Below are positions 8,852-20,703 of a DNA stretch of 64,000 bases, piece after piece. Within the stretch, counting starts at the first letter, position 1; the number at the start of each line of letters is the position of its first letter. Under the pieces are notes generated by a model that saw nothing but the letters and a program-made list of their open reading frames with translations, was not told the DNA's origin and ran no database searches. Source of the stretch: an uncultured Actinomyces sp. (lineage in GTDB: Bacteria; Actinomycetota; Actinomycetes; Actinomycetales; Actinomycetaceae). Both the position numbers and the translations under genes were made by a program. The stretch lies in assembly GCA_937926195.1 (NCBI GenBank), contig CALEXZ010000030.1:1-64000 (forward strand), read 5' to 3'.

Positions 8852-10165
8852 TCACTTCACCTTGCGGATGAACATGGTGGCGACACCGCCGAGGATGGCG
8901 CAGGTGCCCGCCATGTAGCACAGGGCCGGGTAGTTGGTCTTGTCCGCGGAGCCGATCGCCAGGAAGAAGGGTGCCACGTAGGGGGCGAGCGACTGCGGCA
9001 GGGCGTTGGCGATGTTGAACACCCCGAGGTCCTTGCCGGCGTGCTCCGGGTCCGGCAGGACGTCGACGACGAGTGCGAGGTCGACGGCGACGTACACGCC
9101 GTAGGCCAGCCCCATAAGGAGCTCGGCGAGGTAGAACATGCTGACCGTCGTCGTGTGGGCGAGCACAACGGTCCCGACGCCGAACAGCGCCGAGGCCACG
9201 GCCACGAAGATCTTGCGGCGGTGGTACCTGTCCGACAGCCAGCCCCCGACGAAGCTCGCTGCCATGAGGGCGATGGTGTAGATGAGGACCGAGACCGTCA
9301 CGACCTTACCGGCCTCCGCCTCGCTCAGGTCCACCCGGTGCATGAGGTACATGAGGCGGTAGGTGGTGAAGGAGAAGGAGGTCAGGGTGATGAGGAAGCG
9401 TCCCAGCCAGGCGAGGGCGTAGTCCGGGTGCTTGACCGGGCTGACCCAGAAGGTCTTGAGCAGGTCGATGAGGGTGAAGCGCGGGGGCGCCACCGGCAGC
9501 TGCTTGTCCGGCAGGACGAAGGCGAACCAGACCATGAAGATGATGGCCGGCACCGCCGGGCCGATGAACAGCAGGGGGAGCTGCTTCGCCAAAGCCTGGG
9601 CGAGGTAGGTCGCCACGAGGACGGCCAGGTTCTGGGCGATGGAGATCCACGAGGAGATACGGGCGCGCTGGAGCTCGGGGACCTGGTCGCTGAGCACGGC
9701 GACGAAGGGGGCGAGGGTGGCGTTGGCGCCGATCTGCGCGATGAGCCAGCCTGCGGCGACCCAGGGGACCGTGTTGAGCAGTCCCATCATTGCCAGGCCG
9801 ACCGTCATGAGGAGGATGCCGAAGACGAGCCAGGGGCGACGCCGCCCCCACGCCCACGTGGTGCGGTCGGAGATCTGACCGAAGACGACGTTGGCGACGA
9901 CGGCGCCGAGGGCCCCCAGCCCCGCGATCATGGCGATGGCATCCACCTGGGCGGCGGAGTCGTCGGGGAACATCGCGAGGGCCTTGTACTGGATGGCGAC
10001 GATCGCCGGGCCCAGGAGCGCGATGAAGAAGAAGAGCTGGGCGGTCAGGTAGGCGACGACGAAGAGCGGGGTGACCGGCTTGGTCACGGGTGCGAAGAAG
10101 TCCTTGACCGGGTCGCTCACCGGGGGCGAGGAGGACGGGGCGGGCAATGACTGTGATGGGGACAT
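8852..10165 (-). CDS. MFS transporter, glycoside-pentoside-hexuronide (GPH)-like
   Basis: A 437-residue transporter with about 12 membrane segments. The loop SDRTTWAWGRRRPWLVFG between helices 2 and 3 is the signature of GPH/SLC45-type sugar carriers in the major facilitator superfamily, and a related WLSDRYHRRKIF loop follows in the second half. ATG at 10165 begins MSPSQS; an upstream extension is low-complexity. It is the only minus-strand gene within the glycan block from 4.0 to 17.5 kb and is monocistronic, so it may import a sugar or glycoside rather than take part in polymer export. The substrate is unknown. Confidence 0.8.
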   Translation of the reverse strand: MSPSQSLPAPSSSPPVSDPVKDFFAPVTKPVTPLFVVAYLTAQLFFFIALLGPAIVAIQYKALAMFPDDSAAQVDAIAMIAGLGALGAVVANVVFGQISDRTTWAWGRRRPWLVFGILLMTVGLAMMGLLNTVPWVAAGWLIAQIGANATLAPFVAVLSDQVPELQRARISSWISIAQNLAVLVATYLAQALAKQLPLLFIGPAVPAIIFMVWFAFVLPDKQLPVAPPRFTLIDLLKTFWVSPVKHPDYALAWLGRFLITLTSFSFTTYRLMYLMHRVDLSEAEAGKVVTVSVLIYTIALMAASFVGGWLSDRYHRRKIFVAVASALFGVGTVVLAHTTTVSMFYLAELLMGLAYGVYVAVDLALVVDVLPDPEHAGKDLGVFNIANALPQSLAPYVAPFFLAIGSADKTNYPALCYMAGTCAILGGVATMFIRKVK

Positions 10166-10250
10166 GTCAGGCTCCTGAGGGTGGCAGACGAGCGGGCGCC
10201 GCTGCCCGCCGACCTGCCCAAGGTACAGCAGCGGGGGTCGGCGTGTGATG

Positions 10251-10307
10251 CCACCGGCGCCTGCCACCGGCGCCTGCCGCCGGCGCCTGCCGCCTGCCAC
10301 CGGCGCC
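10251..10307. repeat. Short GC-rich tandem repeat
   Basis: Three near-identical 13-base units (CCACCGGCGCCTG, the third with one change) run at 10251-10263, 10264-10276 and 10277-10289. A partial fourth copy follows at about 10297-10307. The array lies between the divergent MFS and UDP-sugar dehydrogenase genes. It has no spacer structure and is most likely a slippage product. Confidence 0.75.
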
Positions 10308-10352
10308 GTCGCGCGCGTCAGGGCCCCCGTCGAGGGCCGGGGCGATCCTCGC

Positions 10353-10358
10353 TATCCT
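10353..10358 (+). promoter_or_regulatory. -10 box upstream of UDP-sugar dehydrogenase
   Basis: TATCCT lies 44 bases before the ATG at 10403. A GAGGAG ribosome site follows in the leader, so this unit looks leadered, unlike the leaderless genes elsewhere in the window. No consensus -35 is evident. Confidence 0.4.
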
Positions 10359-10402
10359 GGGCCCACTGAGCCGGAGCCGTCCGGCGTGAGGAGAGCCCCC
10401 GT

Positions 10403-11698
10403 ATGCGCATCGCCGTCGTCGCCCTTGGAAAGATCGGGCTGCCGCTGGCCGTCCAGTACGCCGAGAAGGGGCACGAGGTCATCGGCGTTGACGTCAACCC
10501 GACGACCGTCGAGATGGTCAACCGCGGCCAGGAGCCCTTCCCCGGTGAGGCCCACCTGGCGGAGCGGCTCGCCCGGCTCGTGCCCGCCGGCGCCCTGCGC
10601 GCCACCACCGACTACGCCGAGGCCGTCCCCGGGGCCGACGCCGTCGTCCTCGTCGTACCCCTCTTCGTCGACGACGCCACCTGGGAGCCGGACTTCACCC
10701 TCATGGACGCGGCCACCCGCTCCCTGGCCGAGCACCTGACCCCCGGCACCCTCGTCTCCTACGAGACGACCCTGCCGGTGGGCACCACTCGTGGCCGCTG
10801 GAAGCCCCTCATCGAGGAGGTGAGCGGGCTGGTCGAGGGCCGCGACTTCCACCTCGTCTTCTCTCCCGAGCGGGTCCTCACCGGCCGGGTCTTCGCGGAC
10901 CTGCGCCGTTACCCCAAGCTCGTCGGCGGCCTGAGCGAGCAGGGCACCGCCCGGGGCGTGGACTTCTACACCCAGGTCCTCGACTTCGACGAGCGCCCCG
11001 ACCTGCCGCGCCCCAACGGCGTGTGGGACCTGGGCACGGCGGAGGCCGCCGAGATGGCCAAGCTCGCCGAGACCACCTACCGCGACGTCAACATCGGCCT
11101 GGCCAACCAGTTCGCCGTCTACGCCGACAAGGCCGGCTTCGACATCGACAAGGTCATCGAGGCCTGCAACTCCCAGCCCTACTCGCACATCCACCGCCCC
11201 GGCATCGCGGTGGGCGGCCACTGCATCCCCGTCTACCCGCGCCTGTACCTGTCCACGGACCCCGACGCCACCGTGGTGCGCAGCGCCCGCCAGTTCAACG
11301 CGACCATGCCCGCCTACGTCGTCTCGCGCGCCGAGGAGCTCCTGGGGGACCTGCGCGGGCTGCGCGTGGCCGTGCTCGGCGCCTCCTACCGCGGCCGGGT
11401 CAAGGAGACCGCCTTCTCCGGCGTCTTCCCCACCGTGGAGGCCCTGCGCGCCAAGGGCGCCACCGTCCTCGTCCAGGACCCCATGTACAGCGACGAGGAG
11501 CTCGCCGCCTTCGGCTGGGAGCCCTACCACCTGGGTGAGGCCGTCGACGTCGCCATCGTCCAGGCCGACCACCCCGAGTACGCCACGCTCAGCCCCGCGG
11601 ACCTGCCGGGTGTGCGGCTGCTGCTCGACGGTCGGCGCGCCACCGACCCCGCCCTGTGGTCGGGCACCCCGCGCCTGGTCATCGGCGGCGGTGAGTGA
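10403..11698 (+). CDS. UDP-ManNAc (or related UDP-sugar) 6-dehydrogenase
   Basis: A 431-residue member of the UDP-glucose/GDP-mannose dehydrogenase family, which oxidises the C6 hydroxyl of a nucleotide sugar with two NAD+. The N-terminal Rossmann motif is ALGKIGLPLA. ETTLPVGTT and FSPERVLTGR follow, and the central helix region has AEMAKLAETTYRDVNIGLAN. The catalytic cysteine lies in GGHCIPVYP (Cys274). This active-site context fits UDP-N-acetyl-mannosaminuronate dehydrogenases better than UDP-glucose dehydrogenases. Together with WecB at 72-1148 it would supply UDP-ManNAcA. A GAGGAG ribosome site precedes the ATG. Confidence 0.82.
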   Translation: MRIAVVALGKIGLPLAVQYAEKGHEVIGVDVNPTTVEMVNRGQEPFPGEAHLAERLARLVPAGALRATTDYAEAVPGADAVVLVVPLFVDDATWEPDFTLMDAATRSLAEHLTPGTLVSYETTLPVGTTRGRWKPLIEEVSGLVEGRDFHLVFSPERVLTGRVFADLRRYPKLVGGLSEQGTARGVDFYTQVLDFDERPDLPRPNGVWDLGTAEAAEMAKLAETTYRDVNIGLANQFAVYADKAGFDIDKVIEACNSQPYSHIHRPGIAVGGHCIPVYPRLYLSTDPDATVVRSARQFNATMPAYVVSRAEELLGDLRGLRVAVLGASYRGRVKETAFSGVFPTVEALRAKGATVLVQDPMYSDEELAAFGWEPYHLGEAVDVAIVQADHPEYATLSPADLPGVRLLLDGRRATDPALWSGTPRLVIGGGE

Positions 11699-11704
11699 CG
11701 CGTT

Positions 11705-11746
11705 CCCGCCGTGACCTCGGTGCCACCGGTGTGACCTCACGGCGGG
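11705..11746 (+). terminator. Hairpin after UDP-sugar dehydrogenase
   Basis: Perfect 10-base arms, CCCGCCGTGA (11705-11714) and TCACGGCGGG (11737-11746), start six bases after the dehydrogenase stop. The structure ends only 16 bases before the next ATG, so it may attenuate rather than separate the two genes. No U-tract is present. Confidence 0.45.
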
Positions 11747-11762
11747 GCTCGGGGAGCGGGAC

Positions 11763-15078
<3,316 letters not shown>

Positions 15079-15189
15079 GACGGCTGCGCCCCGGCGGAGG
15101 GGCTGTCGCGCACGTGGCGGACGCCGCTACCATGGGACCTGGCTCACGGGCGCGAAGGCGCGCCCCACCGTCGGACAAGAGGTGCCCTC

Positions 15190-16893
15190 GTGACGTGTCA
15201 ACCGGCCGCGGCAGCGACGACTCACCACACCGGTCCAGGCAGTGCCCTGCGCGCGGGTGTGCTCATGCGGCTTGTGTTCCTGGTGGCACTCGTCATGGTC
15301 GGCGTCGTGCCGGTCACGGCTCATGCCGCGCAGTCCACCACCGAGGCCATCCACGTCATGGCCTTCCCCGCTTCGGATGCCATCATCCTGGAGAGCAACG
15401 GGCGTTTCGCCTTCGTCGACTCCGGTGAGGACCGTGATGCGCCCGACGGCAGCGACCCCCGCTACCCGTGGCGAGCGGGGATCGTACCCTCCTCGGACTA
15501 TGAGGACACGCTGTGGGCCTACCTTGACCAGCTCGGGGTCAACGAGACGAATGTCGAGTTCTACCTGGGCACGCACGCCCACTCGGACCATATCGGGACT
15601 GCGGACACGGTGATCTCCAGGTACAAGCCGAGGAGGATCTACACCCCCGAGTACTCCGACGCCTGGATCACCGACCCCGGGCGTCTGTGGGACAACCAGT
15701 ACGTCTACGACCAGATGATCGAGGCGGCGCACCATGCCCATGAGGAGTACGGTGCGGCCCTCATCCAGCACCTGAGCCCCGGGGCCCCGCTCGTCCCGGA
15801 CAGTGAGGGGGGCAGCGCCTCCCCGGAATTCGACTTCGGTGACATGCACATTGAGATCGTCAACTACGGTGAGGAGTACAAGACGAACCCGGTGCCTGAC
15901 GCCAACCACATGTGCTGGGGTGTCAAGGTCACGGCCCATGGGAGGACAGCCTTCCTCGCCGGCGACATCGAGAACACCGCAGGCGCGGAGGATCGCATCG
16001 CCGGGCAGATCGGCGACGTCGACTTTCTCAAGCTCGGACACCACGGGACCTACACCTCGAACTCCGAGCACTTCCTCGAGGTCCTCCAGCCCGAGTTCGC
16101 CGTTCAGACCGGCGCCTACAGCTACCTCTTCTCCGACACCGTCGAGATTCTCAACCGTCTGGGCACCCGGTGGTACACGGCCGAAGAGGTCCGCGCGTCA
16201 GGAACCTCGGCCGTCGTCGTCACCCTGGACGAGGCTGGTGTCTCACTCAGTGGGGTCCCGGAGGCCGTCGTCTACCGGCGCGGCAGCACCAGCCCACACG
16301 TCGTCGCCTACCAGGGCGGTCGGCCCGCCCCCCAGGACGGCTGGCGGCAGGTGGCCGGCACGTACTACTGGTTCAGCGGGAGCGCTGAGGCCGTGGAGGA
16401 CATGTGGCTGGATCAGGGCGGCACCTGGTACTACCTGAGCTCCTCGGGCGCGATGGTCACCGGCTGGGGCCAGGTGGGTGGCAAGTGGTACTACTTCCGT
16501 TCCTCGGGGGGCATGGCCACCGGGTGGCTCGTCTACGGCGGCAGCTGGTACCACCTCAACGCGCTGGGGGCGATGTCGACCGGCTGGGTCCAGGACGACG
16601 GTACCTGGTACTACATGAGGTCCTCCGGCGCCATGGCCACGGGTTGGGTTCATGACGGCAGCGCCTGGTACTACCTGCGTCCGTCGGGGGCGATGGCGAC
16701 GGGCTGGGTTCATGACGGCAGCGCCTGGTACTACCTGCGTCCGTCGGGGGCGATGGCGACGGGCTGGGTCAAGGACGGTGGTGCCTGGTACTACCTGCGC
16801 TCCTCCGGCGCCATGGCCACCGGACGGGTGAGGATCGCGGGTCGGCTGTCGGAGTTCTCCTCCAGCGGTGTCTGGCTCGGCTACCGCTCCTGA
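15190..16893 (+). CDS. pce: Pce/CbpE-like phosphorylcholine esterase with choline-binding repeats
   Basis: A 567-residue secreted protein. The signal peptide (LVFLVALVMVGVVPVTAHA) has a likely cut after AHA near residue 46. Residues ~50-370 form a metallo-beta-lactamase domain with the zinc motif HAHSDH (His129, His131, Asp133, His134), Asp259 in AGDIE and His284/285 in GHHGTY. Beyond the fold, the segment EYSDAWITDPGRLWDNQY closely parallels pneumococcal Pce, which removes phosphorylcholine from teichoic acid. Residues ~378-567 are about eight 20-residue GW...WYYL...SGAMAT repeats of the choline-binding type. GTG at 15190 follows AAGAGGTG. The nearby lic genes make choline the likely ligand. 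Confidence 0.88.
   Translation: MTCQPAAAATTHHTGPGSALRAGVLMRLVFLVALVMVGVVPVTAHAAQSTTEAIHVMAFPASDAIILESNGRFAFVDSGEDRDAPDGSDPRYPWRAGIVPSSDYEDTLWAYLDQLGVNETNVEFYLGTHAHSDHIGTADTVISRYKPRRIYTPEYSDAWITDPGRLWDNQYVYDQMIEAAHHAHEEYGAALIQHLSPGAPLVPDSEGGSASPEFDFGDMHIEIVNYGEEYKTNPVPDANHMCWGVKVTAHGRTAFLAGDIENTAGAEDRIAGQIGDVDFLKLGHHGTYTSNSEHFLEVLQPEFAVQTGAYSYLFSDTVEILNRLGTRWYTAEEVRASGTSAVVVTLDEAGVSLSGVPEAVVYRRGSTSPHVVAYQGGRPAPQDGWRQVAGTYYWFSGSAEAVEDMWLDQGGTWYYLSSSGAMVTGWGQVGGKWYYFRSSGGMATGWLVYGGSWYHLNALGAMSTGWVQDDGTWYYMRSSGAMATGWVHDGSAWYYLRPSGAMATGWVHDGSAWYYLRPSGAMATGWVKDGGAWYYLRSSGAMATGRVRIAGRLSEFSSSGVWLGYRS
16645..16769 (+). repeat. Perfect 60-base-period duplication in choline-binding repeats
   Basis: Bases 16645-16709 are identical to 16705-16769, a 65-base match with 60-base period. 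It encodes identical 20-residue repeats (GWVHDGSAWYYLRPSGAMAT). Neighbouring repeats differ at many silent positions, so this pair looks recent, probably made by slippage or unequal recombination. Confidence 0.9.
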
Positions 16894-16930
16894 GCATCCG
16901 TTTCACGCCGTTGCGTATTAGCCTCATTCG

Positions 16931-17512
16931 GTGAGACGCTCCGCCCTGCTTCCCGTCACCGCCGCCCTCATCGCCCTCGCCGCTGTGGGGGGATGCGCCT
17001 CCGACTCTGGTGGTGGCGCGGCCTCCCCCTCCGGGAGCCCGACGGCGGGACCGGCCGAGGAGACGATCTCCACTGCCGCCGCCCTGGCGTCCTTCGAGGC
17101 CCCCTCGCCCCAGTGCGCAGCCATGAACGACGTCCTGCTCACGGCTCTGGCGCAGACGCCGCAGGGGCAGGCCTACACGGCAGCCCCGGACGGCACCCCC
17201 GACAGGCCGGTGCTCTGGGGTGCCTTCGCCCAGGCCCTGGAGGAGGGCTACGGCGCCCAGCTCGACGAGGCGGCGGCAGACGAGCCCACCGCGACGGGAG
17301 CCCGCACGGCCCTGAGCGAGTACACCCGGGCCTTCGCTCGCCTGAGCAGCGGTGAGGTGGTCGAGTTCTCCGACCCTCAGGCCGCGCAGGAGGCTATGGC
17401 TGCGGGCACCGTGCCGACCCCGGACCCCGAGTACACCCGCACGGTCGACGCGCTGACGACGGCCCACGTGACGCTCTCACAGTGCCTTCCGGGCTGGCCC
17501 GTCGTCTTCTGA
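16931..17512 (+). CDS. Small secreted lipoprotein of unknown function
   Basis: A 193-residue predicted lipoprotein. A basic, hydrophobic signal peptide ends in the lipobox AAVGGC near residue 22, followed by a Ser/Gly/Pro-rich linker and an alpha-helical domain rich in Ala and acidic residues. Two cysteines (SPQCAAM near residue 62 and SQCLPGW near the C-terminus) could form a disulfide. I do not recognise the family. GTG at 16931 lies six bases after TAGCCT, suggesting a leaderless message. Its stop codon falls inside a long hairpin. Its place between two choline-binding protein genes may be coincidental. Confidence 0.72.
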   Translation: MRRSALLPVTAALIALAAVGGCASDSGGGAASPSGSPTAGPAEETISTAAALASFEAPSPQCAAMNDVLLTALAQTPQGQAYTAAPDGTPDRPVLWGAFAQALEEGYGAQLDEAAADEPTATGARTALSEYTRAFARLSSGEVVEFSDPQAAQEAMAAGTVPTPDPEYTRTVDALTTAHVTLSQCLPGWPVVF

Positions 17513-17532
17513 CGACCGGCCAGCCCGGAAGG
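17485..17532. terminator. Long hairpin between convergent genes
   Basis: Outer arms of 15 bases (17485-17499 and 17518-17532) pair perfectly, with CCTTCCGGGCTGGCC on the left. After one C/C mismatch, GTCGTC pairs with GACGAC around a TTCT loop. The left arm covers the last codons of the lipoprotein gene. It probably terminates both that gene and the converging NlpC/P60 gene. Confidence 0.78.
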
Positions 17533-17567
17533 ACGGCGGCTCCGCCGTACGGCGCCCTGGCCGCGGA

Positions 17568-19265
17568 TCACGGGAAGGGGCGCACGACCGTGGGGGCGAT
17601 CCTGGACCACGAGTAGCCGGCGGTGATGTGGTCCATACGCGCCGGACGTCCCATCCAGTCCGTGTGGACGACCATGTCATCGCCCAGGTAGATACTCACG
17701 TGGGTGACGACGCCGTTGGTGGTGTAGAAGATGAGGTCGCCGCGCTGACGCTGGTTGAAGGGGACGTGCTGGAAGCCCGAGTAGGCGTACAGCTCCTGCG
17801 AGGTGCGGTAGCTGGGCCAGGCGTGCCTGATGACGTCGATGGGCTGGGGGTCCATCCCGGCGGCGTACAGGGACTGCAGGACCAGGCCGGAGCAGTCGAA
17901 GCCGAAGGAGTAGGAGCCGGCACCGCCCCACGTGTAGCTCGAGCCGATCTGGGTCCAGGCGTAGCCGATCATCGCCTCGATGCGCTCGGAGCGGGTGGCG
18001 CTCAGCGACACGGGGGTCGCCTGGTACTGGTCCACCCACCAGGAGTAGCCGGTGCCCATGGCGTCCCAGGTGGCCTTGTCGACCACACCGGTCTGAGGCA
18101 GGCCCGCACGTGCCTGGAAGTTGCGCACGGCGCTCTGGAAGGTGGCGTCGACGGAGGCGAGGGTGCCCGAGCTCCAGATCCCGAGCCTCTGCTGGACGAT
18201 ACGGACCTTGATGCCGTTCATGCCCCAGGTGAGGTCGTTGGTGGCGTAGCCGGGGGAGGTGATGTGGTCCGTCGGCTGGAGGTAGCCCGTCGGCGCGTGG
18301 TAGCCGTACCAGACCCCGTTGGGCGCGAACTGCTCCGACTTGCCGTTGATGACCTTCTGACCGGTGACCATGACGCCGGAGGCCTCCATGTAGTACCAGG
18401 AGGAGCCGTCCTTGACCCAGCCGGTGGCCATGGCGCCGCTGGAGCGCAGGTAGTACCAGACGCCGACCTGCGTGAACCAGCCGGTGGCCATGGCACCGCT
18501 CGGGCGCAGGTAGTACCAGGTCTCACCCAGCCTGAGCCAGCCGGTGGCCATGCGCCCGTTCGCCGGGTCGAGGTAGAACCACGAGCCCTTGACGGAGGTC
18601 CAGCCGTGTGCGCGCTGCCCGGTCGAGCCCAGGTAGTACCAGGACCCGTCCAGCTGGAGCCAACCGGTGGCCATGGCACCCGAGGAGTGCAGGTAGTACC
18701 AGGACTCGCCCACCTGCTGCCAGCCGGTGGCCATGCGCCCGTTCGCCGGGTCGAGGTAGAACCACGTGCCACGGTCGGAGGTCCAGCCGTGCGCGCGCTG
18801 CCCGGTGGGCAGCAGGAAGAACCAGGAGCCGTCGTCCTGGACCCAGCCGGTGCTCATGTAGCCGGAGCCGTCGAAGCGGTAGACGGAGCCGTTGATGGTC
18901 GCCCACGTCGAGGCCGGGTAGGTGCCGTCCGCCAGGCGGTACCACCAGCCCCGCGAGGTCTGCTGCCAGGTGCCGGCCCCGCTGAGGTCGGGGCCGTCCA
19001 GCGGGTCCGCCGCTCCGACGGCGCCGGGTGCCGGGGCCGGCGGAGCAGCGGGCTCCGAGGCGGGTGCCTGGGTGGGCTCCGGGGCGGGTGCGTCAGCGGG
19101 TGGTGGAGACGGTTCGGGTGAGGCGGTGTCGGAGGCGGCCGAGGCGGAGGCGCTGGGGGCGGGGTCCGCCTCGTCGGCGACCGCCGGAGTGGCGGACAGG
19201 GCCAGGGCGAGGACGGCGAGCAGCGTCGCGGCCCGGCGGCGGTGCCGAAGGTGGGGGAGGGTCAT
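17568..19265 (-). CDS. Secreted NlpC/P60 hydrolase with choline-binding repeats
   Basis: A 565-residue secreted peptidoglycan hydrolase. After a signal peptide (cut near PAVA/DE, residue 30) comes a Pro/Ala/Ser-rich linker to about residue 95. Residues ~97-325 hold about ten GW...W(Y/F)YL repeats, some of the variant form GQRAHGWTS. A peptidoglycan-binding type 1 domain follows at ~345-405 (VRIVQQRLGIW, AVRNFQARAGLP). The C-terminal NlpC/P60 domain has DCSGLVLQSLY (Cys458), THVSIYLG (His522) and VVHTDW (His534), the expected triad. Family members cut D-Glu-diaminopimelate-type or related stem-peptide bonds. It is monocistronic and lies downstream of rmlB, separated by a hairpin. Confidence 0.9.
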   Translation of the reverse strand: MTLPHLRHRRRAATLLAVLALALSATPAVADEADPAPSASASAASDTASPEPSPPPADAPAPEPTQAPASEPAAPPAPAPGAVGAADPLDGPDLSGAGTWQQTSRGWWYRLADGTYPASTWATINGSVYRFDGSGYMSTGWVQDDGSWFFLLPTGQRAHGWTSDRGTWFYLDPANGRMATGWQQVGESWYYLHSSGAMATGWLQLDGSWYYLGSTGQRAHGWTSVKGSWFYLDPANGRMATGWLRLGETWYYLRPSGAMATGWFTQVGVWYYLRSSGAMATGWVKDGSSWYYMEASGVMVTGQKVINGKSEQFAPNGVWYGYHAPTGYLQPTDHITSPGYATNDLTWGMNGIKVRIVQQRLGIWSSGTLASVDATFQSAVRNFQARAGLPQTGVVDKATWDAMGTGYSWWVDQYQATPVSLSATRSERIEAMIGYAWTQIGSSYTWGGAGSYSFGFDCSGLVLQSLYAAGMDPQPIDVIRHAWPSYRTSQELYAYSGFQHVPFNQRQRGDLIFYTTNGVVTHVSIYLGDDMVVHTDWMGRPARMDHITAGYSWSRIAPTVVRPFP

Positions 19266-19347
19266 GGCGCAAGCCTAGGCGCTGCAACGGGGAGGCGAGG
19301 ACGCGCCGGGGAGTGGTCGGCGCCGTCGGACGAGGCCGGGACAGGCG

Positions 19348-19387
19348 CGCGGCCCGGCACCCGAGTGTGCTCGGGCACCGGGCCGCG
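19348..19387 (-). terminator. Hairpin downstream of rmlB
   Basis: Arms of 18 bases (19348-19365 and 19370-19387), with two central mismatches, flank a TGTG loop. The stem lies 24 bases beyond the rmlB stop and upstream of the NlpC/P60 gene, so it separates the two transcription units. Confidence 0.7.
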
Positions 19388-19411
19388 GAGGGCGCACCGG
19401 CTGGGCTCAGC

Positions 19412-20703
<1,292 letters not shown>

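Noticed and set aside
6300..8921. An 873-codon minus-strand frame opposite the GT-C-like gene
   Set aside because: Composition (His/Arg/Gly/Gln-rich) is typical of antisense of a hydrophobic high-GC gene; no recognisable protein.
8543..10150. A 535-codon plus-strand frame opposite the MFS gene
   Set aside because: Charged, low-complexity antisense frame; the minus-strand gene has 12 membrane helices and a GPH motif.
10251..10307. Tandem GC-rich units as a CRISPR array
   Set aside because: Units abut without spacers and no cas genes are present.
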